64,000 nucleotides of DNA from Glaciecola sp. XM2 (GTDB lineage: Bacteria > Pseudomonadota > Gammaproteobacteria > Enterobacterales > Alteromonadaceae). The stretch lies in the NCBI RefSeq assembly GCF_018595715.1, contig NZ_JAHEOJ010000020.1, positions 248,001-312,000 on the forward strand, written 5' to 3'. Both the position numbers and the translations under genes were made by a program. The notes beneath the pieces were generated by a model. It saw only the letters and a list, made by a program, of their open reading frames with translations, did not search any database and was not told the origin of the DNA. Positions within the stretch are counted from its first letter, which is position 1. Each line of letters starts with the position of its first letter. Positions 47,391 to 55,612 of the stretch are shown here, one piece after another.

Positions 47391-47444
47391 GTCATGAACC
47401 CAAATAGGGGCGCCTGCCCCTATGAATCAACAGGAGTAAATATT

Positions 47445-48893
47445 ATGCAACAAATACAAACTGATGTGGTTGTGATAGGAGCAGGTACGGCTGGTTTAAG
47501 CGCATATCGAAATGCGAAAACCTATACGCAAAACGTACTGATGATTGAAGCTGGACCTTACGGAACGACCTGCGCCCGCGTTGGTTGTATGCCAAGTAAG
47601 CTATTGATAGCAGCGGCGGAAGCGGCCCATGCTATTGAGATGGCGCCCGCGTTTGGCGTGAATAGCTCAACCCCCACTATTGATGGCAAGGCAGTGATGG
47701 CCAGAGTTAAGCGCGAACGAGACAGATTTGCCGGGTTTGTGGTTGAGGCCGTCGATGAGATACCTGAGCAAGATAAAATCAAAGGGTATGCTAAATTTTT
47801 AGATGCTAACCGCATACAAATAGATGATCACACGATTATTACCGCTGAGCGTTTTGTGATTGCCACGGGTTCACGGCCATCTTACCCAGGTGTTTTTAAT
47901 AATTTTGGCGACAAACTGATCATAAACGACGATGTGTTTGATTGGGACGACTTACCGGAGTCAGTCGCGGTGTTTGGTCCCGGTGTAATAGGTCTCGAAA
48001 TTGGTCAAGCGCTGAGTCGGTTGGGCGTAAAAGTAAAATTGTTTGGTGTGGGTGGCGCAATAGGTCCACTTACCGATCCGGTAATACGCGATTATGCAAA
48101 TAAGGTATTTGCCGAAGAGTTTTATGTAGATACCAACTCATCGGTGTCTGACATGATGCAAGTGGGTGATAAAGCGCAGCTAACTTATGTAGACAAAGAG
48201 GGCGTTAAACAAACCGAGCAATTTGACTATGTTCTGGCTGCTACAGGGAGAGTGCCAAACATAGACAAGCTAGGGCTTGAAAATACAGGTATTGAACTTG
48301 ATGAGCGTGGTGTACCTGTTGCCGACCCGCATACTATGCAATGTTCAGCATCAAACATTTTTATCGCAGGAGATGCTAGCAATATGATCCCACTGCTACA
48401 TGAGGCGGCAGATCAAGGCACCATTGCTGGCACAAACGCCGGGCGCTTTCCCGATGTGCGTGTAGGGCTTCGCAGAGCGACAATTGCAGCGGTATTTAGC
48501 GATCCTCAAATTGCAATGGTAGGTGAAACTTACAAACAAATTACGCAGCGTTTAGGGGAGTGTGGTTGTTTTGAAGTGGGTGAAGTTAGCTTTGAAAACC
48601 AGGGGCGTAGCAGGGTAATGCTTAAAAACAAAGGGCACATGCGCTTGTACGCAGAGCAAGGCACCGGTTTATTTATAGGGGCAGAGTTTATGGGTCCACA
48701 AGCAGAGCATATAGCGCATTTGCTGGCGTGGGCGGTACAAAATAAAATGACCGTTCCACAAATGCTTGAGATGCCATTTTACCATCCGGTTATTGAAGAA
48801 GGCTTACGTACCGCATTACGTGATTTAAACGCCAAACTCAAGTTTGGGCCAGACATAGTCAATATGTGCATGGAATGCGGCCCAGGCGCGTAG
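47445..48893 (+). CDS. dihydrolipoamide dehydrogenase-like flavin disulfide reductase
   Basis: Pyridine-nucleotide disulfide oxidoreductase of 482 residues. FAD-binding motif VVVIGAGTAGLSA near residue 10, redox pair Cys43/Cys48 in TTCARVGCMPSK, NAD-binding motif AVFGPGVIGLEIGQAL, IFIAGDAS and a C-terminal dimer domain with FYHPVIEEGLRTAL carrying the catalytic His-Glu pair. It lies 54 bases after the Prx/Grx gene; there are no E2 or lipoyl genes nearby, so it may serve peroxide defence rather than a dehydrogenase complex. CAGGAGTAAATATT precedes the ATG. Confidence 0.9.
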   Translation: MQQIQTDVVVIGAGTAGLSAYRNAKTYTQNVLMIEAGPYGTTCARVGCMPSKLLIAAAEAAHAIEMAPAFGVNSSTPTIDGKAVMARVKRERDRFAGFVVEAVDEIPEQDKIKGYAKFLDANRIQIDDHTIITAERFVIATGSRPSYPGVFNNFGDKLIINDDVFDWDDLPESVAVFGPGVIGLEIGQALSRLGVKVKLFGVGGAIGPLTDPVIRDYANKVFAEEFYVDTNSSVSDMMQVGDKAQLTYVDKEGVKQTEQFDYVLAATGRVPNIDKLGLENTGIELDERGVPVADPHTMQCSASNIFIAGDASNMIPLLHEAADQGTIAGTNAGRFPDVRVGLRRATIAAVFSDPQIAMVGETYKQITQRLGECGCFEVGEVSFENQGRSRVMLKNKGHMRLYAEQGTGLFIGAEFMGPQAEHIAHLLAWAVQNKMTVPQMLEMPFYHPVIEEGLRTALRDLNAKLKFGPDIVNMCMECGPGA

Positions 48894-48929
48894 CGCTTTC
48901 TCTATTGGTATTTATCTTGTCACGACTTA

Positions 48930-48969
48930 CATAAACCGCTTTATTCACGTTAAGCGGTTTATGTTTTTT
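48930..48969 (+). terminator. terminator of the peroxiredoxin operon
   Basis: CATAAACCGCTT and AAGCGGTTTATG form a perfect 12-base stem followed by six T. Confidence 0.93.
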
Positions 48970-49128
48970 GAAGTCTAGAGAGTGTTGTGATGCGCTACTA
49001 TCATTAACGGGTGTATCTGGTGAACAACCACACGGTGCACCATAACACGTTAATTTTACGTGACTTTCAGGGAGTTACGTCTAAATTTAACAAGTATTGT
49101 GCGTTCAACTGAGCTTTAGCTACTTTGG

Positions 49129-49968
49129 TTATACTACGCCCAGCTCGCGCAATCTCTCTTTTAGGTAGCTATCGGCCGTATATTTATCTGAGAGCACTAC
49201 ATCAGGACGAGGATGTAAGAACAGCGGCAACGAAATACGCGCCTTTGTTGTGTCGGTACCTTGCGGGTTGATCACTCTGTGAGTGGTTGACGGAAAGTGA
49301 TGCCCAGAGGCTTCTTGTAGCATGTCACCAATATTCACAATCAAATAGCCAAAGTCGCTTGGAACGTCTAGCCAACTGCCATCTTTAAGTTTTACCTGAA
49401 GGCCAGGCTCATTCGCCGCTGGTAAGATCGTAATTAGATTAATATCTTCATGTGCCGCTGCTCGAATTGCGTCAGGCTCTTCGTCACCCACTAATGGTGG
49501 GTAATGCAAGATTCTAAGCAGCGTCTGCCCACTATCTTTGATCATATTCGATAACGGTTCGCGATAGTGCTTGCTGACCGAGTCGGGCGACTCTGCTTCA
49601 ATCCAATTGAGTAATTCGCTGGCAAGCGCAAGCGAACTCTCGTAATAAGCGTGAATCTCTTGTTTTAAACCCTCAGGACACTGTCCCCAAGGGTAGTAGT
49701 GATAATACTCTTTGATATCTTTCTTTTTATGGCCCTTTGCAACTTCAGAAACGCTTTTAGGGAAAAAGCCGTCTTGCGTTTCTTTATGGTAGACAAAGTT
49801 TTCTTTTTCAGGGGAGTTAAAAAAGGCTTCCCAATTTTGATAAATATCGCTTACGCTCCGTTGTGCGATGGGGTGGTTTTTTAACACGCCAAACCCTGTT
49901 TGACGCAATGATTCAACAAAGTCTTGTGCGGCTGTAGGGGATTGATAATCTACTGCTTCTAATTTCAT
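49129..49968 (-). CDS. isopenicillin-N-synthase-like 2-oxoglutarate/Fe(II) dioxygenase
   Basis: Oxygenase of 279 residues from the ATG at 49968, which has GGAAG nine bases upstream. The iron triad is His173 and Asp175 in AAHEDINLITIL and His230 in TTHRVINPQG; the 2-oxoglutarate-binding Arg-x-Ser is Arg244/Ser246 in ARISLPLFLHP. The DIOX_N region opens with VESLRQTGFGVLKNHP. The family includes oxygenases acting on many small molecules. It is the last gene of an operon with a nucleoside transporter and uridine kinase, so a nucleoside or base substrate is inferred. Confidence 0.88.
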   Translation of the reverse strand: MKLEAVDYQSPTAAQDFVESLRQTGFGVLKNHPIAQRSVSDIYQNWEAFFNSPEKENFVYHKETQDGFFPKSVSEVAKGHKKKDIKEYYHYYPWGQCPEGLKQEIHAYYESSLALASELLNWIEAESPDSVSKHYREPLSNMIKDSGQTLLRILHYPPLVGDEEPDAIRAAAHEDINLITILPAANEPGLQVKLKDGSWLDVPSDFGYLIVNIGDMLQEASGHHFPSTTHRVINPQGTDTTKARISLPLFLHPRPDVVLSDKYTADSYLKERLRELGVV

Positions 49969-49995
49969 GTATTTTACTTCCAAATATTCTTTTGT

Positions 49996-51207
49996 TTATG
50001 CGAGTGAGAGAAAAATGCCTGCAAGGGCCGCACTCATTAAGTTTGCCAAAGTGGCTGCAAAGACTGCCTTTAGGCCCAGCCGCGCGATATCTTTGCGGCG
50101 ATTTGGGGCAATCGCGCCTATTCCACCCATTAAAATGGCGATGGAGCTTAAGTTAGCAAAGCCGCACAGCGCAAAGGTCACTATAGCCTGACTTTGCGGT
50201 GATAGTTGGTCAGTGGCTAAAACAAAATTGCTGTAGGCAACAAACTCATTTACCACGACTTTTTGACCGATAAAGCTTCCTGCCAATTGAGCTTCTTCCC
50301 AAGGCACGCCAATCAACCATGCAATAGGTTGAAATAAAATGCCCAAGATAAACTCTATTGTTAGCCCGTCGACACCTACGTATCCGCCAAGGCCACCTAA
50401 AATCCCATTTAACATTGCTATTAATGCAATAAACGCAAGCAGCATTGCACCCACGTTAACCGCTAACTTCATACCCGATGCAGCACCACTTGCAGCAGCG
50501 TCGAGCACATTAGCATAATCTTCATTATCTGATTTGACCTCGGTCAATGATTGATTTGGTGTTTCGGTCTCTGGCTCAATTAATTTCGCCATTAACAGGC
50601 CACCGGGCGCTGCCATGAAGCTTGCTGCTAAGAGGTATTTGAGTTCAACACCCAATCCTGCATATCCAGCCATAATGGAGCCGGCGATGGACGCTAGCCC
50701 ACCTACCATCACAGCAAACAGCTCTGAACGCGTCATTTGAGGGATAAAAGGCTTGATGATCAATGGTGCTTCCGTTTGGCCAACAAAAATATTGGCCGCT
50801 GCCGACATCGATTCTGGGCGGCTAGTGCCGAGAAGCTTCCGTAAAGCGCCGCCGATCAGTTTGATCACGAAGCTCATTACGCCTAAATGGTAAAGAACAG
50901 CAATTAGCGACGAGAAGAAAATGATAACGGGCAGTACATTAAAAGCAAAGATAAAGCCAAGAGATAAATTACCAATGGGGCCAAATAAAAACTCGATACC
51001 TTCGCGCGAGTAGCCGATGATGTTACCAACAAACTCTGTGAGTGCGAGTAAAAAATCAATTCCTATGGTGGAATACAAGATGAACGCGCCAATGGCGACC
51101 TGAAGAAAAAATGCGCCCCCTACGGTGCGCCAGTTTATTTTGTTTCTTGCTTTACTAAATAAAATCGCAATGCCCAGCAAGAACACAACACCTAACAAAC
51201 TAACCAT
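49996..51207 (-). CDS. nupC: NupC-type concentrative nucleoside transporter
   Basis: Inner-membrane nucleoside symporter of about 403 residues with the CNT core ([20 protein letters not shown]-like segment [64 protein letters not shown]). Starting at ATG 51207 uses a GGAAG site eight bases upstream and overlaps the end of udk by eight bases; an ATG at 51222 lacks a ribosome-binding site. Energy source (H+ or Na+) cannot be told. Lies 27 bases before the dioxygenase gene. Confidence 0.93.
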   Translation of the reverse strand: MVSLLGVVFLLGIAILFSKARNKINWRTVGGAFFLQVAIGAFILYSTIGIDFLLALTEFVGNIIGYSREGIEFLFGPIGNLSLGFIFAFNVLPVIIFFSSLIAVLYHLGVMSFVIKLIGGALRKLLGTSRPESMSAAANIFVGQTEAPLIIKPFIPQMTRSELFAVMVGGLASIAGSIMAGYAGLGVELKYLLAASFMAAPGGLLMAKLIEPETETPNQSLTEVKSDNEDYANVLDAAASGAASGMKLAVNVGAMLLAFIALIAMLNGILGGLGGYVGVDGLTIEFILGILFQPIAWLIGVPWEEAQLAGSFIGQKVVVNEFVAYSNFVLATDQLSPQSQAIVTFALCGFANLSSIAILMGGIGAIAPNRRKDIARLGLKAVFAATLANLMSAALAGIFLSLA

Positions 51208-51841
51208 TAACTGTACTTCCATTTTGTGGATTAAATAAGTAGGCGCTTAGCACATCTACCGCTAAAAGGTTTTCACCGCCATGAGGGACGATTAAGTCTG
51301 CAAAGGTTTTCGACGGCTCAATAAATTTGTGATACATCGGCTTTACGGTATTTTCATACTGCGCGGCTACCGATACCATAGAGCGTCCACGCTCTTGCGT
51401 GTCGCGCAACATTCTGCGCATCAAACAAACATCTAAAGCGGTATCGACAAATACCTTAACATTAAAATGATCGAACAAGTGAATTTGCGTCAGCAGCATT
51501 ATTCCTTCAATAATAATGATAGGAGCGGGGGATATGGTTTGTGTTTCTTGCAAGCGAGTATGTGTTTTATAGCAATATGCCGGATACTCTACCGTCTCAC
51601 CATCTCTAAGAAGCTGAAGGTGCGCGCTTAGCAAATCGTGCTCAAAGGCATCTGGATGGTCGTAGTTAGTGCTGACTCGTTGCTCGAGTGGAATGTGATC
51701 TTGCGACTTATAATAATGGTCTTCTTGCAGTACAAGTACATGTTTGTCTTGTTGCTGCAGTTTAAGGGCCAAATTCTGGGTAAATAATGACTTGCCCGAA
51801 CCCGAAGCGCCAGAAATAGCAATAATCGTTGGCTGATTCAT
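51200..51841 (-). CDS. udk: uridine kinase
   Basis: Phosphorylates uridine and cytidine for pyrimidine salvage. The protein has 213 residues, as in E. coli. The P-loop is GASGSGKS at 11-18, followed by [15 protein letters not shown] and the [12 protein letters not shown] substrate segment, then [11 protein letters not shown] and the [13 protein letters not shown] lid. It starts the minus-strand operon udk-nupC-dioxygenase, so imported nucleosides can be trapped as nucleotides. Divergent from the Oar-like receptor gene. Confidence 0.95.
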   Translation of the reverse strand: MNQPTIIAISGASGSGKSLFTQNLALKLQQQDKHVLVLQEDHYYKSQDHIPLEQRVSTNYDHPDAFEHDLLSAHLQLLRDGETVEYPAYCYKTHTRLQETQTISPAPIIIIEGIMLLTQIHLFDHFNVKVFVDTALDVCLMRRMLRDTQERGRSMVSVAAQYENTVKPMYHKFIEPSKTFADLIVPHGGENLLAVDVLSAYLFNPQNGSTVNG

Positions 51842-52008
51842 ATTTGGTGATTACTTTTAAAATTTGCGCAACTTTACAACGTGTCCTCACACCATTCAAT
51901 AACAACTATGATTTATATGCGTTTTTGGCGAAAGTTGGGCATTTTTGCGGGTTAATAACAGGTTTTCATCTGAATTTTCGAATATTAAACATTGATGAAA
52001 ATTACAAA

Positions 52009-52026
52009 CTGTAATAAAAGTGTAAT
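52009..52026 (+). promoter_or_regulatory. weak Pho-box-like element / inverted repeat before the Oar-like receptor
   Basis: CTGTAATAAAAGTGTAAT agrees with the Pho consensus at 14 of 18 positions if T is allowed at the last one, but the second half lacks CTGTCAC. The same place holds an ATTACA-AAC-TGTAAT inverted repeat (52001-52015), so another regulator may use it. Ends 62 bases before the receptor start. Confidence 0.3.
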
Positions 52027-52088
52027 GTTTGAAATAGACAATTCACGCGGTAAAAATACTTATACAAAAAAACACATAGGGAAAAACA

Positions 52089-55000
52089 ATGTTTGCAAAG
52101 ACTAAACTGAATAAAATTGCAGTTGCAGTCGCTTTGTCTGTCGGTCTATCGACTGCAGCCATGGCACAGGAAACTTCTTCAACCATCCGTGGTACGATCG
52201 TAACTGAATCTGGTCAAACAGTGACAGGCGCGAAAATTACGGTAATCGACACACGTACCAACTCAGTACGTGAGTTCACATCGACTAACACTGGTACTTT
52301 CACCATCCGTGGTTTGCGTATCGGTGGTCCATACACGTTGATCGTTGAAGATGAATTAGGTTCACGTACCGTAGAAGGCGTTTTCGCTAACTTGGGTGAA
52401 GATGCTAACGTAACTATCGACCTTGTTGCAGCGAGCGACATCGAGCGTATTACGGTAACAGGTGCGGCAAGCGGCCTAATCACCGAAACTTTAGGGCCAA
52501 GCTCTAACTTTGGTTTCGATGACCTTCAATATCAACCGTCTATCGACCGTGATATTAAAGACGTACTGCAAACTGACCCACGTATCTCTATTGATGCAAC
52601 TAATAACAACGCCATTCAGTGTGCGGGTGTAAACAACCGCTCTAACAGCCTAACGGTTGATGGTGTTCCACAGAATGATAACTTCGGTCTTAACGGTAAC
52701 GGTTACCCAACTGAGCGTTTGCCTTTCCCGTTCGACGCGATTGACCAAGTAGACGTGCAGCTTGCACCGTACGATGTAACCTATGGTGGTTTCACAGGCT
52801 GTAATATCAACGCGGTATTCCGTTCTGGTACCAACGATGTATTCGGTTCAGTATTCTACGATTACACAAGCGATGCTCTTCAAGGTGATGAGACATCTGA
52901 AGGCCAGTTCGATATTCCTGATTTTGACGAAAGCCGCTACGGATTTACCGTTGGTGCACCTATCATCAAAGATAAGCTTTTCATCTTTGCAGCGTTTGAA
53001 AAACATGAACCAATTGAAATTTATGAGCGTGGTCCAGAAGGCGCTGGTTTTGCACAGCCTATCGGTGGCCTAACCACTCAAGTACTTGAAGAAGTTCGCT
53101 CAATCGCAAGAGATGTATATGGTTACGAAGTAGGTAACACAATCAGCTCTGCTGACGAGAAAGAAGAAAAAGTGCTTGTTAAAATCGATTGGCAGATTAA
53201 CGATGACCATCGTGCGGCACTTACCTATCAGAACACCGACGGTAACAACCAAACATCAACAGGTTTGAGCTCAGGCTCTTATGCGTTTGACGACCGTTAC
53301 TACGAGCGTGCAAATGAGCTAACGACTACTGCACTTTCAATTTACTCAGATTGGACTAGCAACTTCTTTACCGAAGTTCGTTATGCAGTAGCTGAAGTTA
53401 AAAATGGCCAAATCCCTGGTACTTCTGATACAGATTTTGGTGATATTCGTATAGAAGATGCGGTTCCAAATGTTGATATCTTGCTAGGTGCAGATACCTT
53501 CCGTCAAGCGAACGTATTAAACTACGATACAACTAACTTCAAACTAGCCGGTACATATCTAACAGGTGACCATGAGATTACTGCTGGTATTGAATTCCAG
53601 AACGTAGAAGTATTTAACTTGTTTGTACCTGGAAGCCAAGGCGTATTTACTTTCTCTGGTCTTGATGACTTTAGAAATCAAATTGCCAACGAAATTGAAT
53701 ATTCAATTCCAGGATCACTTAACCCAGCTGACGGTGCTGCTGAATTTGAATTCCGCAATACTACTATGTATATCCAAGACCGTTGGATGGTGACTGACGA
53801 CTTAACCGTTACTTACGGTTTACGTTACGACACTTGGGATGCTGATAGAGATCCAGTAGCAAATGCTAACTTCCAACAGCGCTATGGCTTCACAAATGCC
53901 GCTGGTCCTGACTTTGAACTACTTCAACCACGTCTAGGTTTCAACTATACCTTTGACGATGTTACGTTCTTGTATGGTGGTTTAGGTATCTTCTCTGGTG
54001 GTAACCCGAATGTATGGTTGTCTAACAACTATTCAAACAACGGTGTTACTATTCTATCTTCACAACTTGATGGAACAGATGCAGGCCTAGACGGTTCAAC
54101 AACTCCAGGGTTTGGTTTTAATCTACCTCAAGAGTCTATTGATGGACTAGTTGGTGGTGACGGTGCTGTAAACGCGTTAGACCCAGACTTTGATATTCCA
54201 TCAATTCTTAAGTTGAACATAGGTATTCAGCGTGAATTTGGTGACGGCTATGTAGTGGGTGCAGAAGTTATTCACTCTAAAAACCGTGACTTTGCTAAGA
54301 CTATTCCGCTTAACACTGTACAGGTTGGTACAGCACCTGATGGTCGTCCAATCTATGAAGATGTAGACTTACTAGACCCAGATTGTGTTACTAATCCAAC
54401 TTCTAGCGATTGTAGCGGACGTAGCGGAACAGACTACTTCTTGACTAACTCTGACGAGAACGGTGATAGCACTATCTTCACTACTACATTACGTAAGCGC
54501 TGGGATACTGGCTTTAGCGTAAATGCAGGTTACTCGTACAGCGACATCAACGACGGTAGCCCAATGAACAGCTCTACTGCTTCATCTAACTTCGGTAACC
54601 TTTCAGTTAGCGATTTAAATGAGCCAGGTATTGCTACAAGTAACTACGAAGTTCAACATCGTTTCACTATGAACGTTGGATATCGTTATGAGTTCTTTGA
54701 AGATTACGATACTCGTTTCAACTTGTTCTTCGTACGCCAGAAAGGTCGTCCGTTTAGCTACAACTTTGACAACGACCCAGGTTTTGGTGATGAGCGTGGT
54801 TTCGAAGATCGTAACTTGCTTTACATCCCGTTAGAAAACGATCCAATCGTACAATACGGTCCTGGTTTCGACCAAGCCGCATTTAACGAACTGATTGCTG
54901 CTGAAGGTCTTGAGCAATATCGTGGTCAGATTCTTCCACGTAACACTCAAAACAGTGCTTGGTTTGGACGTGTTGACTTACGCGTTTCACAAGAGCTTCC

Positions 55001-55244
55001 AGGATTTATGCCAAATCACCGTGGTGAAGTATTCTTCGCAATACGTAACCTAGGTAACTTGCTAAACCCAGATTGGGGCAACTTGCGCCAAGTTAACTTT
55101 GAGTTTAACAACCCAATTGTTGACGCAACCATTCAAGATGACGGTACTTACTTGTACACCAACTTTGATGGCGACCGTGGTCAAGACTTGAACATCAATG
55201 CTTCAACTTGGTCTATGCGTGTTGGTGTTAAATATACTTTCTAA
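52089..55244 (+). CDS. Oar-like TonB-dependent receptor with carboxypeptidase-regulatory domain
   Basis: Outer-membrane receptor of 1051 residues. Signal peptide ends near AAMAQETS; a CarboxypepD_reg-like domain (about 30-110) opens with STIRGTIVTESGQTVTGAKI; the plug has DIKDVLQTDPRIS and NNRSNSLTVDGVPQND; the barrel ends in MRVGVKYTF. Oar-type receptors are associated with protein or large-substrate traffic in other bacteria; the ligand here is unknown. Divergent from udk and followed by a strong terminator. Confidence 0.92.
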   Translation: MFAKTKLNKIAVAVALSVGLSTAAMAQETSSTIRGTIVTESGQTVTGAKITVIDTRTNSVREFTSTNTGTFTIRGLRIGGPYTLIVEDELGSRTVEGVFANLGEDANVTIDLVAASDIERITVTGAASGLITETLGPSSNFGFDDLQYQPSIDRDIKDVLQTDPRISIDATNNNAIQCAGVNNRSNSLTVDGVPQNDNFGLNGNGYPTERLPFPFDAIDQVDVQLAPYDVTYGGFTGCNINAVFRSGTNDVFGSVFYDYTSDALQGDETSEGQFDIPDFDESRYGFTVGAPIIKDKLFIFAAFEKHEPIEIYERGPEGAGFAQPIGGLTTQVLEEVRSIARDVYGYEVGNTISSADEKEEKVLVKIDWQINDDHRAALTYQNTDGNNQTSTGLSSGSYAFDDRYYERANELTTTALSIYSDWTSNFFTEVRYAVAEVKNGQIPGTSDTDFGDIRIEDAVPNVDILLGADTFRQANVLNYDTTNFKLAGTYLTGDHEITAGIEFQNVEVFNLFVPGSQGVFTFSGLDDFRNQIANEIEYSIPGSLNPADGAAEFEFRNTTMYIQDRWMVTDDLTVTYGLRYDTWDADRDPVANANFQQRYGFTNAAGPDFELLQPRLGFNYTFDDVTFLYGGLGIFSGGNPNVWLSNNYSNNGVTILSSQLDGTDAGLDGSTTPGFGFNLPQESIDGLVGGDGAVNALDPDFDIPSILKLNIGIQREFGDGYVVGAEVIHSKNRDFAKTIPLNTVQVGTAPDGRPIYEDVDLLDPDCVTNPTSSDCSGRSGTDYFLTNSDENGDSTIFTTTLRKRWDTGFSVNAGYSYSDINDGSPMNSSTASSNFGNLSVSDLNEPGIATSNYEVQHRFTMNVGYRYEFFEDYDTRFNLFFVRQKGRPFSYNFDNDPGFGDERGFEDRNLLYIPLENDPIVQYGPGFDQAAFNELIAAEGLEQYRGQILPRNTQNSAWFGRVDLRVSQELPGFMPNHRGEVFFAIRNLGNLLNPDWGNLRQVNFEFNNPIVDATIQDDGTYLYTNFDGDRGQDLNINASTWSMRVGVKYTF

Positions 55245-55612
55245 GTATTAGCAACACATTGTTTTGAGGCATGCCCTCAAAACATTCTAAAATAAAAACC
55301 CGACACTAATTTAGTGTCGGGTTTTTTTATGACAAATTCGAGTGCAGTATTTTGAGCCCCGCGACATACGGCATCTAAGATATTGGTCGAATTAGATTGC
55401 TTTTCCTTTAAAAAATCATGCACTATAGGAGTGCAATGAGCCTGATCTTGGTGCATTTATGTTTGTTACCTTCGATAAACATAAGAGTTGATGCATCAAT
55501 AATCCTTAAATTTGTTATGCAAAGCATAGTCTTAGCTTAGCTATCTTCGCAAAAATCAAATGGAATGTTTATTGCAAATCTCTGTTGAAACAACACACAT
55601 GTAGGACTGCTA
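55245..55612 (+). promoter_or_regulatory. intergenic region with terminator and palindrome cluster
   Basis: 368 bases without a gene. It starts with a GTTTTGAGG/CCTCAAAAC hairpin (55261-55283) and the terminator at 55295. Before the next receptor gene are an inverted repeat TTATGTTT/AAACATAA (55457-55464 and 55477-55484), a perfect 12-base palindrome TTGATGCATCAA (55488-55499) and TATGC-AAA-GCATA (55516-55528). These may be operator sites for the downstream receptor. Confidence 0.5.
55295..55328 (+). terminator. terminator of the Oar-like receptor gene
   Basis: AAAACCCGACACTAA and TTAGTGTCGGGTTTT are perfectly complementary 15-base arms with a one-base gap, followed by more T. Confidence 0.95.
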
